This document shows, one piece after another, positions 12,895-28,278 of a DNA stretch of 64,000 nucleotides. Below the pieces are notes generated by a model. The model was not told the origin of the DNA. It did no database searches and was given only the letters and a program-made list of their open reading frames with translations. The stretch is from Anastatus disparis. Its lineage: Eukaryota; Arthropoda; Insecta; Hymenoptera; Eupelmidae. The stretch is taken from the NCBI GenBank assembly GCA_017163975.1, contig JAFFSR010000229.1:11054001-11118000 (forward strand), in the 5' to 3' direction. Position 1 is the first letter of the stretch; each line of letters begins with the position of its first letter. Made by a program: the position numbers and the translations under genes.

Positions 12895-15800
12895 GACACT
12901 AAATACTTACATTATAATGAAAACAATTTTTAAATAGTCTCATGAAAAAGAATAATATTTTTACAAAATTATACTATCACTATTAATTGATATAAATTCA
13001 TGTAAGTCATTTTTTTAATAAAATTTATTTTCCACCATAACTGTAATAAATAATAGGTGTAAAATTCAACTGAAAATGGTAAATAATATCTTTTGAGTAA
13101 TCGATTATTTCATTAAGTCATTATTCATAGTTTTTAAGTAATAACCATATATTAAAAATATAATATTAGTTAATCGTACGATTTTCAAAGGTTGAAGCAA
13201 AAGCACATTTTTAGACCATTATACCGTCAAAAAGATCAAACAAAGAATTGATCATATTATAGTCTACAAATAGTCAAAGAACTCTTGAAATATGAAAGGT
13301 TACTAATATACCCATAATTGAGTATTATTTGATTTTTAACAGAATTTTAATGAATTTGACATACGAATATGCAATCTATCCATCATTTATATAAAGGACA
13401 TAAATTATGATAAACGTGGTAATTGTTGTAACTATTTTTACAGTTTTAAATTACATTTATCATATTTTAATTTTCTAAAGTACGCAATATAATAAAATAA
13501 GTGAATTAATCTTGAAATTAAATAATTAATATTTGTATTTAAAAAAATATTAGTATATCCTGTGATTTTCTAACTTATTAGAATTTTATTTTCATTCGAA
13601 AAGTACGATTTTTTAACAAATCCATTCAAGTTTACAGTACACAATAATCTAAACTTTTTGCTGGCATGAATTAGGATCATTAATATATTGTAAAACCATA
13701 TCGTTCACCATCACAAAACTGAATTTATTTTAAAATTCTTTGGCTACTTATCTCACACCTCATTCCTCTTTCATCCAATAAATTTGAAAACTCAGCATTT
13801 CCCATTGCTCAGAGTTGCAATTGTAAAATACAACGATACAACAAGAGAGTATCCAAGTTAGATAAAAATCGACAAAAACAAAATCTAAAGAAAAAAAAAG
13901 GCAGAAAAAAAAGAAGAAGTATATACTCGAAGAACGAAAGAAAACAGGATAAATATACGTTGATAGAGATACGAAAAAGAAGATCTTACAGGACAAATTC
14001 TTGTATAGTTTCAACCAAGCATTTCTTTGTCCCATGGGTTATATACTAAAGCATCTAAGAAGAAAAAAAATAAGGAAAGATGTAGAAGAACGAATAGGAT
14101 CTTCTTGTTACGAAATCACGTTTTACCTCTATACACTCGCTACTTTACTCTTCTGTTTCTCTCTTTTATCTAAGGTACACTATACTGGTAATTTTGTTTC
14201 TTTTCTCTTCTTTTTTTTTTCGAATGCATGCAAACAAGACTCAGACCCTTTTTGCATCGCATGCATTAAGATTGAAGTTCTATTCTGGTTTTGAATTATA
14301 AAATCGATTTTTGGATATCCTTTGTTTCTTCTTTAAAATAAAATGTCATAAGTTTTATTGCGCAATTTTTTTGAGAAAATGGAAGATTTCTTTTAAATTT
14401 TATTTTCTTTTGTTTGTACAATGCTCAAGATTATTTATTGAAAATTTAGATTAGGATTTATTTCTAGAAAAATATTTTTTTAAGATTAAAAATTATTTTT
14501 CATATAAAATACAAAGGAATATTGAATATTTGATCAATTAAACATTTACAAAAAGAAAAAATAGGTAAAAATAGGTTTCCGAGATGAAGTTTTTTGTTAT
14601 CAATCGATAAAAAATAGTTATCATCTTTAAAATTCACTTTTCGATTACATTTACAAGATCAGCGTCATAGTTTATTTCCCTTGTGAAATCTGCGTTTGGA
14701 ACAAGCGACAAAAATGGAATTTTTTTTTATCGCATGTTATGAAGTAAAGACTGCATCGTTTTGGGAAATTTCAAGAAATAAGCCTGATAAAGTATCTCGT
14801 GCATGATTGAAATAAAATTTGATTTTGTAAGTCGGGCAAGCGTTGAATAAAAAAAAATGCTTCGAGTAGATAATAAAAAATAAATTTTATTTTTTATCTT
14901 ATATACATTGTATGTTAAACTGTTTATCTCAACAAATTATTTGCTTGTTCTTTCTTTCATTTTTAACTGATATAAAATCTCGATGATTTTAATTTTTGAT
15001 TATTTGATTGGCTGTTTAAAGACCTTTTTTCATTAATGGTATCTGTATGTAATATTTTATTTCCGCATATTCAACCATAATGGCCACTCTATTAAAAAAA
15101 AGAAATTAACAATAATAAACTTTTTTTTGTTCCTCTAACTTTTTCTTATTTTCAAATTAAAAATATTTTTTTTTGTTTTGAAAATTTATTAAATTTATTC
15201 AAATTTTTTTCGATTAGTCTTACTTCCAAAAAAAGTGACCATCAGTTGAACCGATAATACAATACTACAACTCAAAAATAAAATCAATTACCCCCTCAAT
15301 GATCATGGCCCTCAGTAACAATATTTATTTTTATTTCATTGCCACGTAACGCATATTATTAAATATATGTATTAAAATAAATAATAATATGATAATTCGA
15401 TAATCAATGATAATCATATCCGATTAGATTAAACGTTCCGTTGATCTAAAGATTTTTATCAATTACCAGAAAAGACAACTGCAGGTATTTATACTTTTTA
15501 GACCACCTTACATGAAAAAAAATTTTCTAAAAAAAACATAATAAACTCTTATTGTACAATACAGAAACGTGAAGAAAAAAAAATTGAGACATGATAAAGA
15601 GAGATAAGTTATAGATATAATTAGTATGCTTTTCCCGTAAATTGAATTATTTATATCAATTATGATTATGATTCAATATAACGAAAAAAAAATTATTGTC
15701 GCACAGACACACACACACACGTTCATAATGTTGTTAGCGAGATTTGAATAATTTTATAAAATATTCCTCTATACTTAATATTGAAATTCAGACTATCAAA

Positions 15801-18800
15801 AATTTGTTTATTTAATATATATCTTATTTATCTTTTTTTTCTTACAGAAAAAGACGAGGTCATTTAAATAATCTAACGATCATATAAATGATAATTATGT
15901 AAAAATGCATATTTTATTTAAAAATTGACATTTTAATTCAATGAAAAGAATTAAGAATACACTTGAAAATTTTGTCTTTATTGTTCGATGTGATGCGATA
16001 ACGCATATAAGAATTTTTATACAGTATGAACTCATTTATATAAATAAATATTACCAAAAAACATTTAATCTATGGAAACCTACATGTTAAATTTTTCCTA
16101 CAAAAAAATACGTAACGCACAATATCTTTCACACGGTATATACATCAATTGTCTCTCAACATCTAATCTCATAAGAACAAGCATTCAAACAAGAAAATCC
16201 CCTTCATCTGAAAATTTAATACCTTATCAAAGTAGAAACCCTTTTCACCCAAGGTATCAATAAAAATTAATTTTCCTTTAAACCGCATATGATATTCCCT
16301 AACGTAAATTCAAATAATAAAACTAAGACATGCAACATGATGTCTGTAATATATAGAAATACACGTATATATACATCTTGCATCAATTTAACTTATCCTA
16401 GCATTAAGCAATACTCTTGTGGAACGAGGAGTTAATAAACGATTATGGTACTGAGCTTTTAACCTTTACACACACATAGTCTCTCGTTCGTCTATTGTAT
16501 TTTCGTTTATAAGCTGCAGGAAGTTTATCTACACGAGACCACATGTTATTATTGGTGTATATACTCCGTGTATATCTATATCAAGTCCTTTTAGGTTTGT
16601 TCGATGAGAGACAGAGTGAAATGAGTATAGAGCTAGCTAAAGGGAGAGAGAGAGAAAGTGAATTTGAGTGGTATAATAACTTGTATAACCGACAAAAGCT
16701 TAATTAATTCAAAGCTACGGCTTGGTGATTCTAACATGACAAAAGGCGCGTGAACTGTATGGAGGAAGTAAGATGATTAAAATGTTTCCTATATTAACTG
16801 GAGCTTGTTTCATAACTTTTCTTAACGTTTTTCAAATTTTCGTCGGCTTTATTTTTATGACTCTTTATTTTTTTAGTTTTCTTATATGAAATTCTGTAAA
16901 TATATTTAAATTTCAAACTATCAGAATTAATTAATGTTTTTTTTTTAATCAAAATTTTGATAAATAAAATCTAATTAATATTGAATTTCAAGAATAAACT
17001 AAAAAAAATTCAATTGAACATTAATGCAAAAAATATCACTTTCCATGCTCTGCACTTTTTTATCATATTCATGATTATTGTCCACATCACGTGGTAATTC
17101 ACTAGTCATCCTTCCTATATAAATTTGACTATATTGAAAATATAAAATATTGAATGTGTACGATGAATAAACGATCTATCATATTTTCTATTTCAACGCT
17201 TTTTTATTAACCATCTTGTTGAGTGAATCGTGACTTTGAAAAAAACGTATCAATCGATTTTTAAACGATATTTTGTTACTGACAAATTCTTTCGAACAAT
17301 AAAGCTGTCATAGATAAAGAAACAGGTAAGATAAGTTTTAGTAATTTCAAAATATTATTTTCATCTTGATCAACGTGACCGTCACAATATATCAAATTAA
17401 ATTTAGTATCGATCATTAATCTTTTTATTTTTATTGTCAAAATTAAATTTATTATTGAAATAAAAAAACAATCATTAAATAATTTGGACGTTTAAAAAAG
17501 CAATAGAGGATGCATTTTTATCAAAAAATATTTGGTCGATCGTAATTTGTTTTTCGATCTTTTATAATGTTGATTATATATGATAATCGAAAGAAATCAT
17601 TTAAAAAAATTATCTTTAAAAATTTTAAATAACGTTACATGTATTTAAATTACATTAATTTAATTTATCTCGTCATTGACACTGTTCACCTAATACTTGA
17701 TCTTCATCTTGTTATAGATGGTCCGATTAAATACTGGAAATTTATATTATATCAAAAATTGTTTCCGATTTCAAAATGATGAATGACTATGACGTATGTC
17801 AATATTTTTTAAGTTCTTAATAAATGTTCACTTTTATATGTATAACAATTATTACTATATCACACATTTTATTACTTTAAATTTTAACTGCTTAGAATTT
17901 CATAATTTTAATTTGGATTTTGTCTTACAGACAGTGCCACTCTGTCTGGGACCTAATTATTTCTAGAAAATAATATTATTAACAAACTAAAAATTGATAA
18001 CTTTATAAAAATAAAATTATTTCAAAATCTTTAAATGTTTATATGTTATTAATTTTTTATTTACTGAAAAAAATAAAAAATTTTTTTTTTTAATTCTTTT
18101 GAATAAAAAACATATATTTTTCTTGATATCTGTTCTAATTTGACTTATTTTGTTGAAGAAGAAAAATGAAGTGTTTTCGTAAGCCTATAATCATTGACTT
18201 TAACAAAATCTGTGAGAAATATCATATAATGATAGATTACATAGTATTATAATAAGCAGTTATCATCTTTCATAATTGCTGTCGATCTATCGATAATAAA
18301 TCAATGATTCACGCTTATCTTCTTTAATGTTGTACAATATGGAATTAAAAGTTATTATGAAAAAAACAAAAGATAAAAGCTTCATTACTGTAATTAATTG
18401 ATACAATTATGATTTTTTAATTATTATTAATTACATAATTAAATGTGAAATTGGTAATTATGTAAAAAAAATATTAAATTTAAAATATATTATCGTTGTA
18501 ATAAGATAATTTTTATTAAAAATTGCATATAATTTGAAACATATAATAATTTTATCATTGAAGAATTCGTACATTTCGTAGATTAAAATATTAATAATCA
18601 GAAATTAAATCTCAAACGTTAATCCTTTAAAAATTTACTACAATAACATTAACACTTGTAATAAATAAATAGCGTTGAAATTATAAATAAACAAATCCAT
18701 CCATTTTTGTTACTGTACACGTATAAATAGGATCTATGAAAAAGCTCGTTAAAAATCCATTTAAAAACCATCATCAAATTGAAAAGCAAATCCATCTACT

Positions 18801-18844
18801 TAGCAATAGAAAAAGTAATAAAAACTTAAACGTTAAAGATATAT

Positions 18845-18856
<12 letters not shown>
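12895..18856. other. Intergenic desert
   Basis: AT-rich with homopolymer runs. There is a short (CA)n tract near 15702-15720, and higher-complexity islands at about 13750-14290 and 16320-16780. A minus-strand ATG near 14035 is followed by 15 codons (MGQRNAWLKLYKNLS) and a GTAAGAT donor-like site near 13988. That could be a first exon but has no other support. Confidence 0.35.

Positions 18857-18896
<40 letters not shown>
18857..18896. repeat. (TA)n microsatellite
   Basis: Forty uninterrupted bases of alternating A and T, preceded by imperfect ATATACAT units from about 18838. Confidence 0.95.
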
Positions 18897-18899
<3 letters not shown>

Positions 18900-20419
18900 A
18901 AATAGCCTATATCTAAGAAAAATCTACCAAGTATTCGATTTATTGTCTTCGCGAAACTACCCTTATTTTTTTTCTCTTCGCCAAACGCAGTGTATATCTA
19001 TATACCTTAAACATTGAAAATCCTTTCTAGTTCGCGAAGCGATTTTGTTTATTTCATCCAAAGGCTCTTTTCTCGCGAGTTTTATGACACTCCATTGGAA
19101 TACTTTTTTTTCCTTTTATTCTTTTTTTTTCTCTTTCTTCTTTTTACTTATACTTCGTAAAGAGACAAGATATCCATGACAGAGAAAAGAAGTGAAAAAA
19201 AAAATAAGAAAAAAAGAGGGATACGGAACTTCTCGCAAGAGGATACAAAAATAACCTATAGAAGACACTTTGAATACCATGGGAGATATGAGATTTTTCA
19301 TCGTTTTTCTTACGAAGCTTTTTACAACCTTTTAGACTAAAGTAAAGATTTACTTCTTATTTAAGGTGCTTCTCTCTTTTTTTTTAAAGATTTTTTTTAC
19401 ACTGCTGCCGTTAGTACTTGAAAAATATGCAATTACACGTCTTTACTTGCCTTTTTTTTCGTAAAAAAAATCAAGCGAAAAAATTTTTATTTTATAAAGC
19501 TACAAGCACCGATGATTTTGTTTAACGTTTCGCGAATAATGTTTACGTAAAAAATATGGGAAAAGCTAGGCAGGGCATGAAGAAGCTTTGATATTATGGA
19601 TTATTAAGCTTGTACTTAGTTGTTGGATTTAATTTTCATTTTTAATTTTCTGCTATGAACTAAAAAAATTAATTAAAATTTTAATAAAGTAAAAAAGATT
19701 TATTTAATAGTCTTTCTATAATAAAAATTTATTAATTTTTTTCTGCTTTTTTAAAATGCAATATTCATTACGCAAACAAATTAAATTGAAAAAATTATTC
19801 GTAAAATTAAGTTTTTTTTATTAATAAAAGATGAAAAAAATTAAAATATTCAATGTAAAAGCTCGTCCTTTATTTAGTTAGGCAATTAAAGTAAAATTAG
19901 CAATTCTCACAATACTCGAAAATAAGATAATCAAAGACATATATACGAATTTGGTAAAACTCGATTATAAAATAAATTTAATAAACCTTACATGCTATAG
20001 TAATTTCATTAATGAACTAACATACATACGTACAAACACACATACACAAGAGGATATAACGGAAGTATGCACTTAAGTTCCTCTCCATCTCTTTCTCTCC
20101 TGGTTAAGTGCTGAAAATCGCATGCGTGTATAAACAGAATTGCAATTCTCTCTCTATATATATACGTATGCATATCCCTTTCTCTCTCCTTCTTATTCTC
20201 TATCGTATATAGTCTATTGGGAATTGGTTCTGAATGTTATGCCACGCGTTGCATTCGATACAATTCTACCTCTCTTTCTCTCTAACTATATCTATATATG
20301 TACATATTCTCTCTCATTTAATAGCATCGTGTATACGAGAGCACGTATATATATAAACCTTACTCTCTCTCTTTCTCTTTTCATGCTCATGCAAATTCCT
20401 TAGTACCTTACTCCTTTTA

Positions 20420-20421
<2 letters not shown>
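18897..20421. other. Intergenic with CT/TA-rich islands
   Basis: Pyrimidine-rich and purine-rich stretches at 19080-19400, and a CT/TATA-rich island at 20040-20420. ORFs here encode repeated serine-leucine or tyrosine-isoleucine runs and are not genes. Confidence 0.4.

Positions 20422-20478
<57 letters not shown>
20422..20478. repeat. (TA)n microsatellite
   Basis: Fifty-seven uninterrupted bases of alternating A and T. Confidence 0.95.
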
Positions 20479-20479
<1 letters not shown>

Positions 20480-23400
20480 GTATTGAGTGGTACGTGCATG
20501 TTTATCCTTAATATTTTCTATATCTGTCTTGCTCTATCTATCGAGCTTGCATTCGATGATTTTATACTCGTGCATTTTTTAATGTTAAAATAACGTACAT
20601 TCGTGCATGACGATGAAGGGATGTTAAATTTATGAATATTTAATAATTTAATATTAGTCGTGTGTAATTGAAATTTATGAATTTTGTCAATAGGAAAATG
20701 TTACTTTGTTTGAAATTAATTTTATTCTATTAATTATATGAAAATTAATAATAAATCAAATATGTTAAACTAACTTATTATATTAAATTATTTATTAATT
20801 TTCTGTTGAATTATAACGAAAATTTATTTTTAAACTTATTATCCTGCATTCTAGGAATCACCATTTTAAACATATCTTTTAATTTTATAAAAATGTAAAA
20901 ACTATCCAAGTTTTTTCTCTTGAAAAAAAAGAAAAAAAAATAAAGCTCAATGTAATTACATTAAATGAAATAGTATAACATAACAATAAACCTTCCTTCA
21001 TGTTCAAAAAAAAAGATAAAAAAAAGTATATATTCTTAAAGAGATAAAATTCTCGCTACATCTTCGGTAAAAGTAGTCCATCTTCGTTCGTGTTCCCAGA
21101 AAAAAAAGAACGTTATCATCTTTCCACTTTGTCCATCATGTTTTATTAAATTTACATATACATACTTTTTTTTCGAAAAAGTTACAACTACAGCAATGAA
21201 CTCTAACATGCCATTTTTTACTATGCCTTTTACGATAATATAAACGTACATTTCACTCGTAGAAATTTTAGTTATCTTTTTACCTATTTTCATCGCTTAT
21301 CTCGCTTACTCCCTAACTCTTTCGCCATATACGATGCTACTTTTCTTACCTTTTAGAAACGCATCGCGTAAGAGGGAAAAAAAAGGAACGTAACCCGTAA
21401 AGTAGATAGGATATGTTGGAACAGCGTATGTAAGAGACAAGTGACTTACGGCGCGTTGAAAGAATGTATACATAGTTTTACCTCTATAGAATGTATATTT
21501 TAAACATTTAACTTTATACAATGACAAGTGATACGTTGAAGCGTGTATAGTGATACTTGAAAGTTTATCTAATTTTTAAATCAAAATAGATTATCAATTA
21601 CATATTTGACGTTCGATAGGAATCTGATGGAGTTTGAGAAGCTAGGGGTCTATTGGTATTTAATACAAATTTTTAAAGTTTTTTCACATGTAAATAATAT
21701 TTAATCGAATGGGAAAAATGAAGCACTTGAAATAATCTATATCAAACGGTATTTCTTTTTTTAAAGAATTCGATGTAAGTTGATAGCTGAGACAATTATA
21801 ATGTGTGCTCGAATACCAAGAAAAATTTATTTTAATTTGATTATTTTACACTTAAAAAACAAGATAAAATTTATACATTTAAATATTTTATAAATAAATA
21901 ATCAAGATTTATAAATTTCATTGATTATTTATAGATATTGCCGATATTTATCAAACAATTTTATATATAAGTAACAAATTTATTTTTATTCATCAAACGG
22001 GATGAAAATGATTTCAAATAAAAAAGATTAATCTGACAATTAAATTCGCAATTGATGCGTGTATCACTAAAACTGCAGAAAGATTGCACTTTGTACTCGA
22101 TTAAATTTCCGGCCTATAGAGCCATTAATAACCCATAAGCTCAAAAATGAATCATATTGATTGAAACATTATTCTAATTCCCATCAATACAACCTCACGT
22201 AATCGATCGTGTTATTCTCGGTAAAGATTAAGAAAAAATAAATAAATATCTCTTTCATATATTCGGTTGAATTCTTTCATAAAATAAGATAAACTTTGTA
22301 ATGGAATTCATTTTTTTACAGCTTCAAAGATTAGCCGATCGCGATTAAATCGTACAAAGAATGAAAGTTAAATTATCGATTATCTTTCGGTAAATCATTT
22401 AAAAACATATCGATTATGAAAAAAATTATTAATAAATTCATTGCCGACAAACATTGCCATATAAATATAATTTTACATTAATAAAAAAATACCAAAAAAA
22501 TTAGAATTTTTATCTGTACTAAAAATAGAATTCTGTTAGTGAGATAAAGAGAAATGGAAATTTTATATTGTTATTTAATAACTGCAAATGTTAAGTAATC
22601 AATAATAAGATAATATAATACATTTTATTCCGTAATCCGGGTATTTTCTGATTTTTGATTATCGTATTAAGAGATTATTGCTTCTAAAACGATTTAAATA
22701 ATTATTGCCAAGAAAAATTGTTAATCATAAGCAAAAAAATTGTTGATTAAACTTTTTAGATCTCAATAAAAATCGAGGCTTAAGAAAGATTATCAATAAA
22801 TTTGAGCTTGCAAAGATCATTGAATTCATTTTACAATCACAAATTTTATTAACGATTTTATTTGTCTTCAGACATCTTATATCATTTCTTTTGTTTGATT
22901 AAAAAAATTAATAAGAATATAAAAAAATTTTTTATATTTACATTTTTTTTATATTCTTATATAATAATTTATATTATTCATTTAACTATCATTTTTAAGA
23001 TTAAATTAATTTATCAATCACTAAAAATGACTATATTACATTTTAGACGTACTTGATTTTGTATGAAAAGTTATTTTTGCACAAAATCAAGTATGCCCTA
23101 TGATTATAATGCAGTACAGAAATTTTTTTTTATACAATTTTTCTTTGTATATGTACGCATATACACCCACGTGTATACACAAGTGCATGCATGTATGCCT
23201 GTATTTATGTGTGTTCTTTTATAAAATAAAAATGGGATTCACACTTTTTTAACAAGGGTGAATGAAACTTTACTTTTCTTACACGTGTAAACATTCAAAA
23301 CTGTGCTAGTCCTACTTATGAAAATAAATAATTTTGATAATTCTACATACAGTAATTAACATACATAAGTTCATAACGAATAAGTATTTGTATAACGGGG

Positions 23401-24855
23401 TAAAAAAGAAGAAAATGTTTACGTTCCAGACTTATTCAAGTTTACTCAACCAAGCTTGCAATGCTAATGAGTTAACAAGAAATTTCGAATTAAAGTCAGA
23501 CGTTATACACATATGCGCGCGTGGTATTCTTTACATTTTTTAACACGTGTCTCTTTTTAAAATATCCTTTTCGTATGTTTTTACAGAAATTTTTTTTTTT
23601 CTTTCCTTAATATGTAACATTTGAAGATTTATTTTGTTTTAACTGCAGTAGACGTTAACACGCCGAGTTAATGTAAAGGTCGTTGCTCGCGGTACATCTT
23701 TTATTTTATTATTTTTATTCTTATGTTATATAACAGAGCGAATTTTTCTTAAAGTCGTCGTTCATTCTTATTGCTGGTGGTTTTTTTTTCATTGATACAT
23801 AATTTTTATTCTATAATAGATCCATCAAAAAGATTCAAAGAAAGCTTTGGGATAAACAGACTGTTGAATTGATGGATATAACAATGGGATTGTATTAGAG
23901 AAATTTTAAGATTTATTGTATTGAGATGTGGTTTTATTAATGTTTTCATGAGCTGAAGGTTTAGTTATTCAAATTTTATATGTATAGAAAAAATGACGAA
24001 GAATTTCTATTAAATAATAGAATACCTAAGCAGCTGATACCAAAAATAAATTTATTTCGCGTGAACAAAAGTTATGGTAGCTATTGTGATAAAGATATTT
24101 ATAAAATTCTTCAATTTTCGACAATAACGTTAAAATATCCTATTTTCAACTCCAATATTAGTTATTCAAATTATTTTTTTAGTAACAAACATATTTGTAA
24201 ATACAATATTTAGATACTTTTAAAATTTATTTACAATTATAAAAAATATTATTTATAGTCAATTTTTTTAAAAATCAATAACAGCTTTATTTATTTTTAT
24301 TTGGACAAAAAAAAAATTGATTAGATTGAGATTAGATGGCAAATAATACACGTTTTCTTCATGATTAATTTAAAAACAAAAAAAAATCAAACAATTATAA
24401 TATTTGTTCAAATTTATTAGAATCTCATAAATTCGGTAAAACAGGTATCTGTGTCGGTATATGGCAGCGTTTGAAGACTGATTTATTTTCTCAAAAATTG
24501 TCTTTTTATGTATAATTTATTTGCGAATATAGAATATATTATTAAATTTTTAAACATCGACTCATGTTTTTACAAAAATTTTTCAAAATTAACGAAATCA
24601 AAGAGTATACTACAATGTCCAAAACTTTATTGTGTAGAAAAATAAATAAATTCGCTTCGTTCTCGAGAAGTTTGGTGTTAATTTTTATTCAATCAAATTC
24701 CTTGTGAGCATTAACTTTTCTCCTACATTTAAAAAATTAATTAGTATTAAAATTCACGATTATAATACGTATAAAATTTTATTTTCTTCTGTCACTCAAA
24801 AAATAACGTTTTCATTCAACGTATAATACGTATAAAGTTTAAAAGCATTTATACC
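20479..24855. other. Intergenic desert
   Basis: Mostly AT-rich, with an island of higher complexity at about 21030-21540. Apart from the hairpin at 23050-23093, no gene or element was recognised. Confidence 0.4.
23050..23093. repeat. Perfect short inverted repeat (13-bp arms)
   Basis: TACTTGATTTTGT at 23050-23062 is the exact reverse complement of 23081-23093, with an 18-base spacer. It may be the remnant of a small TIR element; no target-site duplication was seen. Confidence 0.6.
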
Positions 24856-25050
24856 GAGGTCGTCAGTGGCTCACTCGGTAGAATAATGGGTTCGTAATCT
24901 CAAGGATCTGAGTTCGAATCTCTCTCTCTCGGCCAATTTATACAAGTACCACTGTACTTTGCATGTGCTTTGTTCACAAACATACTGACAAACCTCCGTC
25001 ACTAATTAGCATCGCAACGATAACATTAATACAGTGATGTTAAAAAAAAA
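24856..25050 (+). mobile_element. tRNA-Thr-derived SINE, copy 2
   Basis: The head starts GAGGTCGTCAGTGGCTCAC. The B-box-like block GAGTTCGAATCTC follows, then the body with CACTGTACTTTGCATGTGC and the tail TGATGTTAAAAAAAAA. The tail ends in A-rich sequence rather than the usual TAAATAAAATTT. A CT expansion interrupts the region just after the B box. Confidence 0.85.
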
Positions 25051-27682
25051 TTGCAATCTCTCGATTTTTGCAACGGAATATAGTTTTCTTGAAGTAAAAA
25101 ATGACTTAATTATTTTTTGAATTAATAATTATAACAATATTATATATTCCTTGATTTTTTTTATAATTCCCTAATGCATTTATTCTACATTTTTGGAGAA
25201 AATTAAGTAAAATTAAGTAAATGAGTACAGTGTGAAAATAGAGGAAGGATAAAAAAAAATAACGTTAGAAAACTTAGTGAAAACTTAATTAATATTACAT
25301 TCATTAGCTTTAAAAACCGCAAAATAATTTAAAACTTAATACATGTAAAACTGTGATATGGAAACATAATGGTGGGAGTACATATCGTTCTAATCGTTCT
25401 AGAGGCTATATAAGAAGCATAGCATCAGAAAAAATTCATTTTATTTTTGAGAACAAAATAAAATGTTTTCTTTATAAAATATATGGAAAATTTTTTTGTA
25501 TTTCAAGATATTTATAGTAATAATAATTACATAATAAATAATATATATTTACTTTAAGATGTAAGGAATATTGGGGAAAAAATATCACTACAGCTTGAGT
25601 CAGTGGCGAATAGTCCTTGGTTTCAATAAAGGTGATCACATTTATGTAAAAAGTATCTACAGATTTCCATTAGCCAAGGGTCACTTAAAAACTTATTACA
25701 TTAAAAAATGATTGTAAAAATTACTAGTATGCCGTCTGCCACAATTAGATTGAAAAACGAAAAGAAAATAATAAACAAAAAACGGTATTATCGGTTCAAA
25801 GGGTTGTAAAAATAACAAATAAGAGTCTAGGAAAACCGATGATCTTTGTAGGTGAATTCCGAACGAACCGCATGTAGAAAGATCAAATTAACAGGACCGG
25901 TTGCAATAAGAAGTTATACCATTAAATATTTTTAACTATTGATACTGACAATTATTTGGATTTTGTTTGGATTTCAAAATTTCCGCTCAATAAAATTTAA
26001 AAGGTTATAATTTTCAAAGCTCATTTAATTTTCTTTCAAAATTCAAATTAAATAACCTGAAGCTATAATAAAATTTAATAAATAAAACTAAAAGGAAAAT
26101 ATCAATTTTTAGTTTGCAATATGAAACAAATAAACAATTTATTATGTAAATTATAATCAAACATTAACACTTTTGGTCAAAAGAGTACGGTAAAAATAAA
26201 TATAAAAATGAAATAAAACCGAAATGACTAATAGTCTGTCAAAAAGTTGATATCTTATCGATACTTTTATTTGTAGTACATAGATGAAAAAAACGTATTA
26301 TTATCATTGCTTGTCACCGATCATTTGATGATAGTATTTACTAATAATTACATATCTTAAATACACAAAGCACACGTGCGCTACTATTTCTCAAATAACT
26401 TAGCTATCAGATTCTTTTTTGAATGTTTGTTTTGTGAAAAATACAATGAAAAAAGAAAAAGTAAAAAAACAAGAAACGACAAATGAAAGTTGGTTCGCGC
26501 AGGTATTCCCTTTGTCCAAGTGCTGAGCGGAAAGCTTGAAAGATTCGATTGTCTTTGAAAAGTAAAAAAAAAGAAAGAAAGAAAGAGAATAAAATAAAAA
26601 AAAAATAAATAAAAAAGACAACGCACGTCTTGTTTGGCTTCGCTTTTATGGAATGTACAAGTTTCTAAGAGGTCCTGTTTTCTTCTTTAACGAACTTTCC
26701 TATGTTTTCTGTTTACCAGAACTGGACCGACGCTAATTTAATTTTCTAGAATCGAAACCTTGCGCGAACAATATGGTTTTTCTTTCTTTCTTTTTTTTGT
26801 AGTTGCAACGCGAATAAGAAAGGAAGAAAAGAGGGATTAAAATCCAATGTAGCAAAGCTACAAAATACTGAAAAGTATCGGATAGAAAATTAACACTTAC
26901 AGAGGTCACTTGAATTTATTTAGTTTTAAAAGAGCTTTGAAATTTTATGCAATTTATCTCATTTGTTCGACGATTGTTGCCGATCTATTGTTCAGTCAAT
27001 TTATTTGGTTCGAATGCTTTGTTGTTGCGTTTTTTGTTGAGCGCTATGAATGAAAATTTTGTTAAAGGAACTTTAGAATTTTTAATGAACATTGTATTTT
27101 TATTAGTAGAGAGTGCTGAAAAAAAGGAAGTACTCTTTAAAAGATTAGGTGCAATTTTAATAATATAAATTATGATTTTAACATAAAAAGATCTAAAAAT
27201 CAAAATTAACAAAAATTTTGTGTCGAATTTCTGACACAATATAATAGTAAGATATGTACATGAAATTTATAATGATGTATATGTATATGCCTTCCATAAT
27301 ATGGTATGTCATATTCATTTATTATATAAAAAATTAGTAATTTAATCATCGCATAAATTAATGAATATTTAATGAGTCAATGTTAGCATGCGAAATTTGC
27401 AGGAAGAAATTCTTATTCTATTTCTAAAGTTTATAATATATAGTATAAAAACAAGTGTTTTTAGGTTAGAATCTGCCTTACCGACGCCATAACAGAACAA
27501 GCGGAGTAGTTTCGATGCAAGTGCATAACAAAAGGTAATGAGCGTGTAGTAAAAATTTAATTTCTATATTATTATTATTTGTATTTGTTACAAATATCAG
27601 TGTATTATAATTTTACTACGTAATTTAGTAAAATTTAGTTAATGTATATTATTTTTTTTAACGATTATTAGAAATGTTTCAG

Positions 27683-27787
27683 AAAAATGCAGATAAAAGT
27701 ACTGTGAATGTCAAACTGTCTTGGGTTTACCTAGATACTGTGGGTAATTATTATAGGGGAACTCTCTCTGTGTATTTACCAAAATAA
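27683..27787 (+). CDS. Possible terminal exon, unconfirmed
   Basis: After a T-rich acceptor ending TTTCAG at 27682, phase 0 reads 34 codons to TAA, including VNVKLSWVYLDTVGNYY. Codons look less AT-biased than the surroundings. A donor-like AAAAGGTAATG at about 27534 ends an upstream frame, but in phase 2, which does not join. No domain was recognised. A chance frame of this length is possible in such DNA. Confidence 0.12.
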   Translation, partial: KNADKSTVNVKLSWVYLDTVGNYYRGTLSVYLPK

Positions 27788-28250
27788 AATAATTCAACAT
27801 TTATTGAAATTCTAAAAGTCAATTTATTTTCTATTAACATTCAGATATGTAAGAGTAAGGTGAAATTTTGACAAATGGTATATTTTTAACTTAATGTCAG
27901 TTATACATCAAAGAAGCTAAAGACAAGTTGAAGAATCTGAAAATAATATTGGTTTCAATAAGGTACGAATCGCGTATCCTAAAATTTATTCGTAAAAATA
28001 ATTTCATTCGGAAAATTCCACATTAAAATCTTTTCATGTAGTCTGATATTTAATTTAGATATGAAATTTTATGTGTTATTCGTAATTATAAACTAATGAA
28101 TATTTATAGAAATTTTTTAAAAATTAAAGTGAATTGTTAGAATACATGTGCTTAAATAACGTGGAGATACCAAGCACATGCATACACGTATTTATGCAAA
28201 AATCATCATCAATAATATAAAAATATATGGAAATTTATGATATTTTTAAA

Positions 28251-28278
28251 ATAGAATAGGAATATATTCCTATTCTAT
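28251..28278. repeat. Perfect 28-base palindrome
   Basis: Bases 28251-28278 equal their own reverse complement; each half reads ATAGAATAGGAATA. No spacer and no flanking duplication was seen. Confidence 0.9.
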
